Positions 1 to 9,452 of a stretch of DNA of 64,000 nt are shown piece by piece. The stretch comes from Takakia lepidozioides. Its lineage: Eukaryota; Streptophyta; Takakiopsida; Takakiales; Takakiaceae. Below the pieces are notes generated by a model. It saw only the letters and a program-made list of their open reading frames with translations. It was not told where the DNA came from and did not search any database. The DNA is taken from positions 62,016,042-62,080,041 of the forward strand of contig CM060734.1 in NCBI GenBank assembly GCA_030704615.1. The letters run 5' to 3'. How positions within the stretch are numbered: position 1 is the first letter of the stretch; each line of letters begins with the position of its first letter. The position numbers were made by a program, and so were the translations under genes.

Positions 1-2330
1 TGTAAATTGTGAATCACAAAGACCATCTTGCATACTAGAAAAAGCCCTTCCTTCACAATGAGTATATAATGCATATAAATCATACCAGGAATTGCAACCA
101 TGTAATCTTCACAGCTATCTTGAATTTTGGTAGGCCTGGTGACACAAGAATGAAAATGTGCATATGCTAATTGAACTAATTCGCTGCTAAGGGACCTGTG
201 CATAGCCACCATCTTATACTGTTGCCGATCCACTGCTATGTAGTACTGCTGTAATGCTTCTCCCTCCCGATGCCTGAAAACCACGCAGCGAGGTCCATAA
301 TTTGCTTAGTGCCTTGCCACCTTCACCTTAATGACTACGAAATTTGCAGCCCCGCAAGACATCGAGATTCACAGCCATAAGTCCACATTGCAGTGCAGCA
401 AATCACGTTTCCAGTCAGCGTCAGGTTCTAAGAAAGTTGCCAACCGCAGAGCTTGGGATAAGCAACTTAATCATTTTACAGCGGTGACATGCTGCGATCA
501 ATTCCTATACCACCCGACTTCGAATTTGCGAAGAAGCGTACTGGCCAGTTCTCTTGCTGGATCATTTGATGAAAACTCTTGACAACAAGGAAGCTTCGAA
601 CTGCGTGGTGATACTATGCACCTGCAGAACTAACGGAGCAGGGCCATAGAGTCTGCATGTCGATATCAAATGTTGTGCTTGCCGTCTAATCGAGTGAAAA
701 ATATCCAATCCTTGCGATCAAACCATAGACCCTCCGGGAACAGAACTAACTCACGGAAAAAGCCGTAACTGTTAACCTATGGCAGGGTTGACTGAGGAAG
801 TAGGAGTTGGATGGGAGACAAGGAAAGGTTGTGGAGCCATGAGTGGCAGACCTGCGAGGAGCAGCGGCCTGCGGGTCGGCGGACGCATCCACTGCTGCCA
901 TTGTGAGCTGCCTCGGGCCAACACCAAACAATCCCTTGCTCTGCAAGCCAGGGTTTATGCGGGTTTATCAAGTTAGGGCTCGCTTCCACCCTTCCCATAT
1001 TTACAGTAAAAATGTCATTTGCTCCAGACATTCCGAACATTTTTCCCTTAGTTCTGTTCACTTTTCCTGTAAATTGTTTATAAAAAGGGTAGAGAAAGAA
1101 TGGCTCGTAGATTTAGGCCCGTGTTCGGAACAATTCTCGCATCACTCGCTCAAGCCTCCATCCCGCATCCTTCATCAAACGCTTATGGATCGTTTAAACA
1201 GGTTGGTTTACTTTGAAAATTCGTCTTGTGCCAAACTTCTCAGTCTAGTAATACCTTTGAGGTCGGGTAGATGGGTCATCGATGGCCGTCTCTGGGTGCG
1301 CTGATGATGTGCAATCCGATCGCCGTGCAAGTTACTTTATGTCGGCTTCATTAAAAGACGGTCTTATATCTAAGTATCATACGATTGAAGTACCCAAATC
1401 AGTTTCAGAGGATATGCTCAAGATTGTGGCGCTTGAAAGCAGATAATTGTGGGCAGGACATTGTGATCAGATTGTTTCGTCACCTTACAACTATTGTCGT
1501 TTAAACAAATCTTAGATCTCTAGAGATCTACATCAAATCAATTTGTCGGCCATTACCGCTGAGAAATTATGTACATAGTCGACCTCCCTTCCGAATCACT
1601 TCTGTTTGCAGCTTTGTATTATGTTTGTGGATCTGCTTCCAGCCAACCCATGATCTATCTCACAGTGAAGTGAGGGCCATGCGGTGCTATGAATAACAAT
1701 ATCGAATTTAACCACATTTGTTCTGGACGTAACACTAAACCCACGCTAATCTAGATATTTACGTCTAATGTTTAATAATATCCGTGATACACTTCAATTT
1801 GCAGCAAAGTACTGAACGGTGGCATGCAGAGTCCAGACTCTGCCAAGAATAGCTTGATTTATAAAAAAAGAAAACTTGGCCCGGAGAACTTAGATATCGA
1901 TCTAAAACGGGGTTTTGAGCTCGAGAGAACACAATGATGCTGCAGCCAAACTCTATTTAAGAGTGTTCAATGAAGAGAGTCTAAGAAGGCAGTGGCTGAG
2001 TTCATCACCTACGTGTATAGATAGATGCCATCTCACTTGGATATCTCCATATATCCTCTCGGTAGCCCTCACTTAGAACTGTTTGTTTTGTAGAGACCAA
2101 ATTCACAATCGAGTTGGTATCTGTAGGATTTCAGAACCTAGGTAGAGGTTTGCTTTTGGGGTTTTGCAGCAACTTCCTCAAATTCGTACACTTGGTCCTC
2201 CAAGTTGATTTTCGCAGGACGATCTTAGAGTGAGTACTACTTTTGGAAGCACTGGCCTCCTTATACTCGATTGAATTTCTCTCTAGACACAATTTTAAGC
2301 ATAGATCTGGATCATCTTGCCAGAGTCACA
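1..2330. other. 5' intergenic region, no gene recognised
   Basis: No reading frame here resembles a known protein. The longest ATG-initiated frame (843-1304, +) is compositionally plain and shows no domain. The last few hundred bases before 2331 presumably hold the promoter and leader of the E2/F-box gene, but I see no clear TATA box. Confidence 0.5.
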
Positions 2331-4418
2331 ATGTCGAAGTCTTCATCAAGCATGCAGAACTCGTGCTTGATACGACTGCAGCGCGATATCAAGGAGCTGG
2401 CGAGGGAGCCCATGGAAGGCATTCATGTCTGCGTCCATGAGAACAATATGAGGGGCATGTGTCTGGTTCTTTCGCCACTTGTTGGCCCTTTTCATGGTCT
2501 CCGACTGCACCTGGATGTCAGAATTCCAGAGTCCTATCCCAAGTGCCCACCCACAGTTTCCATTCAAACGCCGGTGAACCATCCCAATGTGTTCGGCAGG
2601 TATATTTGCTGCGATATTTTGAAAGCTGTGGACAATAACTCTGACTTCACAAACTACAATGGAGGCTACACCCCCGCGTATCTCCTCAAGTACATCTTCC
2701 TTCAGCTTCTAAGCTTCTTCTCCGACGAGTATGTGGATCAAGACTATGGCGGCCGGCGGTTGAAGGTCGACACCAGTCGATCATACTCGTCAATATTCGA
2801 TGAGTTCAGAATTTCTATGTCAGAAGTAGTGAAGAAATTCAGTTGTCAAACGTGCGGATTCAACGTTCATTTGGGCGCAGTGGTGAGCGATTCTAGTATG
2901 CATATTGGCACAACGTCGAACTCTCCGTTGCCGTCCATTTCTTCTTCAGTAATGGAAATAGACATGTTCTGCGAGGAAGATGATAATGAAGCTTGTGTTC
3001 TTGACAAGTTGGGTAACGACTGCTGGCTGACTATTCTGGATATGCTCTCAGATCAAGATATGCTTAAATTATCGCATGCTTATCGGGGGGCGAGGCGGGT
3101 GATGACCACCCACAACGTTCTCTTGCGCAGGCAGCTCATATGTTTCTATCTTCGCAAGACATTTCTTGAATCCGTGCTTGGCATAGGGATCAGTGTAACC
3201 TTTCCTTCTCCACGAAAGGCAGAGAAAACAGTCGCGGTGTTCGATTTATTCTCGCACGAAGCTTTTCAGGAACACGGACTGCGCAAGGGGATCTGGGGCG
3301 AGAGATTCGAGATTTTTCTTCCAGTCATTCTAAATGATGAACACTTTCGCCGCGCAGAGCCGATCATTCAACAAGCAATGGTACAGTTGGTGAATTGGAA
3401 AGTAGACAGCTCTCTCAACGGTTCTATCAACGGAGCCTGGACCCCCTTCATGGTTTTGCAGACCATTCCATCGCTGATGAATACAATGGTGTTCAACCTC
3501 GTAAAATCCTGTGATGAGGAAGCCGAAGTTTCAGCGCTTGCAGGGACGACGGTGCTCAAGGCCTCTGAGAAAGCACTGCAGGGATATTGTCTTTTGTTCC
3601 ATCTTTTCTCCAAGCTTTCGGCACGTTATCCAGAGGTTGAAGATGAAATCCGCAGAAAAGTTGGGGTCTTCATGCAGGATAGGGCAGGCCGAAGCAAGAC
3701 TGCAACTCCCAATCTAGGCGAGTTTCTCACGTATCTTCTGTTGATCAAGGATATCAGTTGGTCAGAGTTTTGTGGCTTTTTCCTCGAAGAACTCCTCGCA
3801 CGGAACGTGGTTTGGTACCTCGGTGCAAATCCGCATCTTGCGCACTTAGAGCCACGGACCCATGTTTCTCAACTGAGGCTTCGTGACACCTTTCGTGCGA
3901 GTGCAGTATCCTTGAAACTCGTAATGTTCCAAATGATTTTCTTTTTCAGGATGAGAGGGTCCACAGACGAAATTGAGCAACGCTATGGATATCCATCCGA
4001 GGAGATGAGTTCATCTCTCTTTCGGCTCATCAAGGACATTTACGCTGTGAATGACTGGGGTGTTTTTCTGAAGCTGGTGAGATATCAGATTCCGGAGGGA
4101 GTCGCTTGGCAACCGCTTGTCGCTCACATGCTGCAGAACGCTATTCAGCTCAGCGAGCACAGAAAGTACCATGAAGTTCCTTATACACCTCTTCAACTTT
4201 ACTATTTTCGACAGCGCGTGGAACCTTCATGCCCCGCACCTACAGGGTGGGATCCTCGCATACAACATCAGTTGTCTCCTTCAAATTTTAGGTCAGGCCG
4301 GAGTTTCTTTCCTGGGAACCCACAGAAAGGAAACAACCATAATCTAGGAAGAGGTCACCCCAGATCCCATACTGGTGTTTCAGGGCAAAGGAGAAGCTTT
4401 TCCGGTGGTAGGATGTAG
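2331..4418 (+). CDS. E2 ubiquitin-conjugating-like / F-box-like fusion protein, intronless
   Basis: The frame encodes 695 residues without an intron. The ATG at 2331 (context cacaATGtcg) is chosen because the open frame upstream starts only with TTG at 2271. Residues about 12-140 read as a UBC fold: an N-terminal helix, the YPKCPP segment (69-74), an HPN motif (84-86), the active-site-type Cys93 in ICCDIL and a TPAYLL stretch where E2s carry W-S/T-P-A. The HPN-to-Cys spacing is one residue shorter than in UBCH5-type E2s. A CQTCGF pair (about 172-175) could be half of a zinc site. Residues about 222-262 (DCWLTILDMLSDQDMLKLS) look like an F-box. The remaining roughly 430 residues are mostly helical, and the last 50 are Gly/Arg/Ser-rich. 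By family knowledge E2s carry ubiquitin and F-box proteins recruit substrates to SCF ligases, so one chain could combine both. That role is inference. The E2 call is firm, the F-box call moderate, and the C-terminal region is unassigned. Confidence 0.8.
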   Translation: MSKSSSSMQNSCLIRLQRDIKELAREPMEGIHVCVHENNMRGMCLVLSPLVGPFHGLRLHLDVRIPESYPKCPPTVSIQTPVNHPNVFGRYICCDILKAVDNNSDFTNYNGGYTPAYLLKYIFLQLLSFFSDEYVDQDYGGRRLKVDTSRSYSSIFDEFRISMSEVVKKFSCQTCGFNVHLGAVVSDSSMHIGTTSNSPLPSISSSVMEIDMFCEEDDNEACVLDKLGNDCWLTILDMLSDQDMLKLSHAYRGARRVMTTHNVLLRRQLICFYLRKTFLESVLGIGISVTFPSPRKAEKTVAVFDLFSHEAFQEHGLRKGIWGERFEIFLPVILNDEHFRRAEPIIQQAMVQLVNWKVDSSLNGSINGAWTPFMVLQTIPSLMNTMVFNLVKSCDEEAEVSALAGTTVLKASEKALQGYCLLFHLFSKLSARYPEVEDEIRRKVGVFMQDRAGRSKTATPNLGEFLTYLLLIKDISWSEFCGFFLEELLARNVVWYLGANPHLAHLEPRTHVSQLRLRDTFRASAVSLKLVMFQMIFFFRMRGSTDEIEQRYGYPSEEMSSSLFRLIKDIYAVNDWGVFLKLVRYQIPEGVAWQPLVAHMLQNAIQLSEHRKYHEVPYTPLQLYYFRQRVEPSCPAPTGWDPRIQHQLSPSNFRSGRSFFPGNPQKGNNHNLGRGHPRSHTGVSGQRRSFSGGRM

Positions 4419-4574
4419 AAGCAAAGGCAACTGGTAGTTGCAATCTCAAAGACATCATGGGTGAGGTCAACAGTGCAGTAGCATTTGCATACATTGAGTA
4501 GAGTGAGAGGAGTAAATGCAATTTGTGTCCACATCACTAGAACGAGCCAGAGCAGATTTTGTATCTTCACTCTC

Positions 4575-4950
4575 CCACAACCTACGGATAGAGACTTGCA
4601 GATGGGAACACCTACCGCCTATGTCCAGCTTGCATAGGGCGCAGCCAGGAAATTGAAACTGAAGAACACTTCTTCTTCTACTGCCCTCTATACTACGAGA
4701 TCCGTGGGAGATTCCACTGTTTATTCAGAGGAACCTAAACTCTCACTGATATCTTCCACTATGAGGATAAAAAATGCTTGGCAGCCTACCTGCACGAGGC
4801 CTTCACCCTTAGACAATCGCTAGAACATTAGTTCTTATTCTTGGGTTCTGGATTTGTTCCTCTCTCATGTTTTCTTCCATTTTGTCCCATAAGCTCTATG
4901 AGCTTTCCGCGGACGTTATAAAGCACCATTTCATTTCATTTCATTTCTCC
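4575..4950 (+). mobile_element. LINE 3' end with zinc-knuckle C-terminus and (CATTT)n tail
   Basis: Translation across 4590-4720 gives a C-x2-C-x11-H-x4-C pattern (CQLCIGR...EEHFFFYC) followed by aromatic and basic residues, as in the zf-RVT segment ending plant LINE reverse transcriptases. The copy is broken by stops. It ends in a short (CATTT)n run at about 4926-4947, typical of a LINE tail. No reverse transcriptase core is present, so this is a 5'-truncated dead copy just downstream of the E2/F-box gene. Confidence 0.6.
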
Positions 4951-7172
4951 TTTCAACATGAATAATGTGAAGTCTGTGCATCGAAATCAGAGGGCAATGT
5001 TCAAGACTAGTACATATTGTCGTCGAACATCTCCGTCCTGTCCGCCTATGCTAGTCACGTCACAATGTGATAAGAATACTTATCAACCCATGTCCACCAC
5101 AACTGCAAAACTTTCAAAATACCATCGGCACCTGTAGTGACAAACCAACACAAAGCGAACAGCGGGAAACCTGTAGATAGTACCTAAGCACAAGGCGATA
5201 GTCTTTTCCTCACTTGCATCAACTTGCAGTTACAGTTCTTCCGTTACAGCAGTGACCATGCGATGCTACAGATGTGTGCACCAAGTTCAGCTTCATGCCT
5301 ACTCACCTCCCATTGATCGGGGAAATCGTCGTCTCATTGTTTCTACGTAATATAATACTTTGTCTTCTTCTTTAGTAAAGATATACCTGTCTCGTGAAGC
5401 TTACAAGGGGGCAACCTCCCTCAGAGCAGCTCTACAGAGCAAAAAATGGTATCAGAGGCACTTCTCTGGCGACTAGTGTGGAAAGCCTCGTGGAAGCACA
5501 ATGCAGGCACAATGCACGGATGCATCTCGCGCGATGAGCGTGAAGGTAACTTATGTGAAAGCCTGACCCGGCACCTGCAACCATGGATGCAGTGAGGAAC
5601 CAATTGGCTTGGTTTGGTCATGTACATCGGCGCACAGTCAAGACAAAATGAATCTCTCCATTTGGAGCCCTGATCCGATATAATGGAGCTGATTCTTGTA
5701 AGGCTGTCTGTTGAGCGCATTAAGTTCCGCCAGTAGTAGTGTCTTAGAAGTCTGTGATCAGCCCGTCCGAGAGCTTTCACTTGGCTTGAGCCTCAGAGAT
5801 TCCTTTTGGGATGTACTATAATTTGAGGTTATCAAACCTGTAGAGTATTACTGAGGCATACTTGTGGACAATCTGGCTTTGGAAGACTCTCTCACAGAGG
5901 TGTATAATTCAGCAACCGAGCTCTGGAGCATGGGGGTGCAGCTGTGTGCGGTCGCAGTCTCAGCCTTATTGCCAAAGGCACTATGAGGCCTAGAAATCTA
6001 GAGCTTGAGGTCCTGTTGGATTCTTTTGTGATTTACAGTATATGTCAGGACTGAACTATGGTGTGCAACTATTTTGAACAACAAGGAGTCCTTAAGGCTT
6101 CTACTGAGAGCACCATGTAAACGTAGAGAATTGTCATGGTGCGAAAAATGGACCTGCTCAATACTGGACCACATGGCAATAACGGAGAGCGTCAAATCGA
6201 TAGTAGAGCAATGGCAAAGGGTAGATGCCAACCCAAGCGGAGAACTCACATGCAGGAACGCAAGGGAACAAGATCCCAAAGGGTTTGCGGGTGTGGCTGC
6301 GGCAGACTCTTCCTGTCTCGCACCCTGCTTCTTCTCTCTTTCTTTCCCTTTTGCAACACACAACCTGCAATCAACCTTAAGATGTTTTATGCACTGCATC
6401 CTGCAGAGGCCTGCAGCATCGAGACCTGTGTGGATCCTTCATTTGTAGTTGAATCCTCATTGATCACATTTCGAGACTCCATTTTTCTTCCCTAGTCCTC
6501 AAGATGCACTCGAATTTGTGCCCCCTCCTGTTTCTGCATCCTGTACTCGTGAGTACTGCAGTTTGCAGCCCTGGATTCAAACTGCGTGTGTCGTGAATTT
6601 CCCAGATGACAAAACAGTAACTACTGATCTACGACAGCACGATATCTTATTTGGAGACATGCCCGAGTCTCCTGTAATCTGAGCGAGGAGGTGGACCATT
6701 GGGGCTGAGCCATACAGCCAAGGATTCCGTATGCATCTCCGTTCTTAGCTGGAAAATTCCAGGCTTTTTTCATATACGTGTTTTCAGGTGAATGCTTTTA
6801 TGTTATATCCATGGACGCGATTCTCGAGGGGTTTGCGAGTTTGCTACACCTTTCAGTCAGGCTGGATAGCTAGCTGCCCGCAAAACACTGCCTCTTTGCT
6901 TAGGCATTGGACGAGCAGGGAATACCATAAGAAACTTGAGCATGATCGAGTCGTTGTAACCGTTACCGGGGTTCTGTATGCTTAGCGACTGTGATCGAGT
7001 TGCTTTTGCAGAACTCTGTTCTACATTTGGTGAAATTGGGGAAGATTTGGTGCCTCTCCTTCCCTCTGTAGATTAATGTTGTGATAACGGACAGAATCCA
7101 GAACGGCGTTCCTACATTTGGAGAAAATAAGGGGAAATTCCAGTGGCTTTCCTTCCGTATTCTTCGAGACCC
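4951..7172. other. Intergenic, possible LINE debris, no intact gene
   Basis: A short plus-strand stretch near 5590-5650 reads RNQLAWFGHVHRRT, resembling the WFGHV-type motif near LINE C-termini, but stops surround it. Several 100-130 codon frames around 6000-6500 overlap on both strands and have no recognisable motif, so I treat them as chance. Confidence 0.35.
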
Positions 7173-8123
7173 ATGGAAACTGTTACGATATCGGATTTTA
7201 CAACTCGAGGAAGACCATGGAAGCCAGCGCACAGAACATCAGACCGTTCTTCTGAAGATTTGAATTCGACAGAAACTATTCCACCTATCCAGGATCTGAA
7301 GCGCAACTCGAAGAAAGGGAGGTTGGAATTTGCAAAGCTGAAGCAACTCACTTTTGACACCGACACTGTGGCATCGCAAATTCTTAACCCGCTCAAATTC
7401 TTCAATTTGAAGGAAGGGAGGGAGCGGGCCATGTGGAAGGGATACAATCCTACGGCATATCCCCTCAATATGTCATCGTTTTCAAGACGAAAGAAAAAAG
7501 GGAGAATATACAAAGATCTTGACGCTATCACCAGACCTGTAAGTCCCCTTTTTGTCACGGCAAGTAAGGATGTCACACCAAAGGATGTTCAGCACACGAT
7601 GGACTCACCGAAACTAAAGCCTTGGAAGACTACAGAGAAGGCAATGAAGCTAAGGGAAATCAGCAAGTGTTGGCATCAGGAGTGCGTTAGCTCGACAACC
7701 ATTCAAGAATGCTTGACAAACACGCTGAACAGTAAGTACAAAAAGGAGTTTGCAACTGGAAGGCTACCTTCGTTGGAGAGGTGCAAGCAAGATGACTTCA
7801 AAGCAGAAGTTGGCAAAATTTTGAAGCGCCTCACAACTGCAGGAGCACTGCAACTACCGATTCTTCGGCTCAAACGAAGGCTTGTGAAAGAGTGTGTTGA
7901 TGAGGTCTTTAGCAACGGTATGGGAGAACAATACGTGAAATTGGAAGAATACTATCTTGGACTGGACTCTAAGCCTGCTCAACAGGACATAAAGAGTCGA
8001 AAGCACCTCAAAGAGATTGCTACAAAGGTGACAACTGATTTTGCTGACGTTCAGAATGTAATTGGATATATGTTGGACGAACTCAGCTTGGCAGAATTCG
8101 GCAAAAGAGCAACCGAGTTGTAG
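7173..8123 (+). CDS. Uncharacterised basic protein, single exon, 316 aa
   Basis: A continuous frame of 316 codons starts at ATG 7173. The frame is open back to 7143, but only through a GTG codon, which plants do not normally use. The product is rich in Lys and Arg, with no signal peptide and no membrane segment. The C-terminal half (about 150-316) reads as mixed charged helices, with segments such as LKRRLVKECVDEVFSNGM and IGYMLDELSLAEFG, and could be a helical domain. I do not recognise the family. The length and the amphipathic spacing favour a real gene, possibly with further exons upstream. Expression is not shown by the sequence. Confidence 0.55.
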   Translation: METVTISDFTTRGRPWKPAHRTSDRSSEDLNSTETIPPIQDLKRNSKKGRLEFAKLKQLTFDTDTVASQILNPLKFFNLKEGRERAMWKGYNPTAYPLNMSSFSRRKKKGRIYKDLDAITRPVSPLFVTASKDVTPKDVQHTMDSPKLKPWKTTEKAMKLREISKCWHQECVSSTTIQECLTNTLNSKYKKEFATGRLPSLERCKQDDFKAEVGKILKRLTTAGALQLPILRLKRRLVKECVDEVFSNGMGEQYVKLEEYYLGLDSKPAQQDIKSRKHLKEIATKVTTDFADVQNVIGYMLDELSLAEFGKRATEL

Positions 8124-8484
8124 GTAGGTAGAACTCTCCAATGCTCTTTATCGATAGTGCAAGAGCAGTGTGATGCATGCGAATGTGTGTTCATATCCAG
8201 ACGGATGTCTTACCCGGTAAGATCTCTTGTGAGGCATTTTGTTCAGCAATTTGCATATTTCAGTCTCTCAAGCGTTATTTAGATACTAGACTTCCATTGT
8301 CAAATCTTGTTATATCCGAGAAAGTAGGGGTAAAGTTGCTGCCCAGACATTTTCCTGGATTTCAAATTCCTGGCCAGACCAAAGCATTCGAAAATTTGGG
8401 AAAACAGGATGGCAAGTTGCATGGCTGAAGAACATGGCTGAATAAGGCAAACTCTGCCATGCTCGGGGTGAAAGCTGGAATATG

Positions 8485-8668
8485 ATATTCTAAGGGACAA
8501 AATCGTGGGATCTGTGGAATTAGGTTTTCCAGACAAGGTACTCAGCTGCACAAAGGAAATTTTCAGCCAGGTTTTGAAGTTAGTACTGAATCCAAATCCA
8601 ACAGCACGTAGAGCTACCCAGGGTAATGGGGTGCTTTCTGACCACCCATGGATTTCAGTTAGCCTTCA
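8485..8668 (+). pseudogene. Calcium-dependent protein kinase fragment
   Basis: The translation runs ILRDKI...KEIFSQVLKLVLNPNPTARR...VLSDHPWI. This matches the end of a CDPK/CRK kinase domain, where a D-I-D-F segment leads to a D-L-V-x-x-M-L-x-P-x-x-x-x-R helix and the subdomain XI motif ending in HPWI. An inserted GNG triplet and unrelated sequence on both sides show that it is an isolated remnant. No autoinhibitory or EF-hand segment follows. Confidence 0.55.
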
Positions 8669-9452
8669 GGCAACAACACTCACTGATTGTCGGTCAGTGG
8701 TTATGATCAGCAGTTCACCCAAATACAATGACATCATCCCTCAAACCACAGTTTTCCTACGATCGAACCACAACTGCTTCTACGATCCACTTTCTTTACA
8801 CAAAGTAGTTTGAAGCTCTCCTACATCTCGAAAGCGGTGTTGGGCCCTGTTATGGTTCTAAAATCCTGCAACGGGATTTACCATGACAACTATATATATC
8901 TGTTAAGTGACAGGTCTCAGTGATCTCCGACATGAGCACAAACACATTGCTTTCAGTGCACAACAGCAGTATCCTTGTTGAAAAAGTGACCGATGTATTC
9001 TTTCCTGCAACCATGCAAAATATCATGTTCTTATCATACTAGAGCTTTTGCACATCAGAACTTCGGAGATATGCGATGGAGACATTCCTACTTTCTCGGT
9101 GATAAGCCAATCCAATGATCTACATGTGGCAATTGACTAATGTATTTCCTCCATTCCATGAGTGTTTCAGCAAAGCTTTCTCTGATCATGAACAGAGCTC
9201 CGAAGATCAGAAACTTCATGAAGTACGATCCCACAGTTAATTTAGAGCTCTGTATTCTTGAGTGAAGGGCCACTCTCCGACATTTGGACACAACTCATTT
9301 GTTCCAAACAGATGACCCAAAAGAGATGTCACTTTTAGGAGTCTTCCCAACAGACTGCACTGCACGTCCTGAATTACACAACCCCTGGCTAAACTTCCTT
9401 AAACCCACATTCTTTCAGACTTCACTAACAAGGCACTCCAAGGAAGTAAAAG
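8669..9452. other. Intergenic, nothing recognised
   Basis: No gene, repeat or RNA signal is apparent. The right end should contain the 3' UTR and polyadenylation region of the minus-strand acireductone dioxygenase gene. Confidence 0.4.

Noticed and set aside
843-1304. 153-codon ORF
   Set aside because: No domain, no codon pattern distinguishing it from overlapping frames, and no splice context.
2271-2330. N-terminal extension of the E2/F-box frame
   Set aside because: The extension begins with TTG. The ATG at 2331 has better context and the E2 fold starts right after it.
7143-7172. Upstream start of the 316-residue ORF
   Set aside because: The first codon is GTG, so I used the ATG at 7173.
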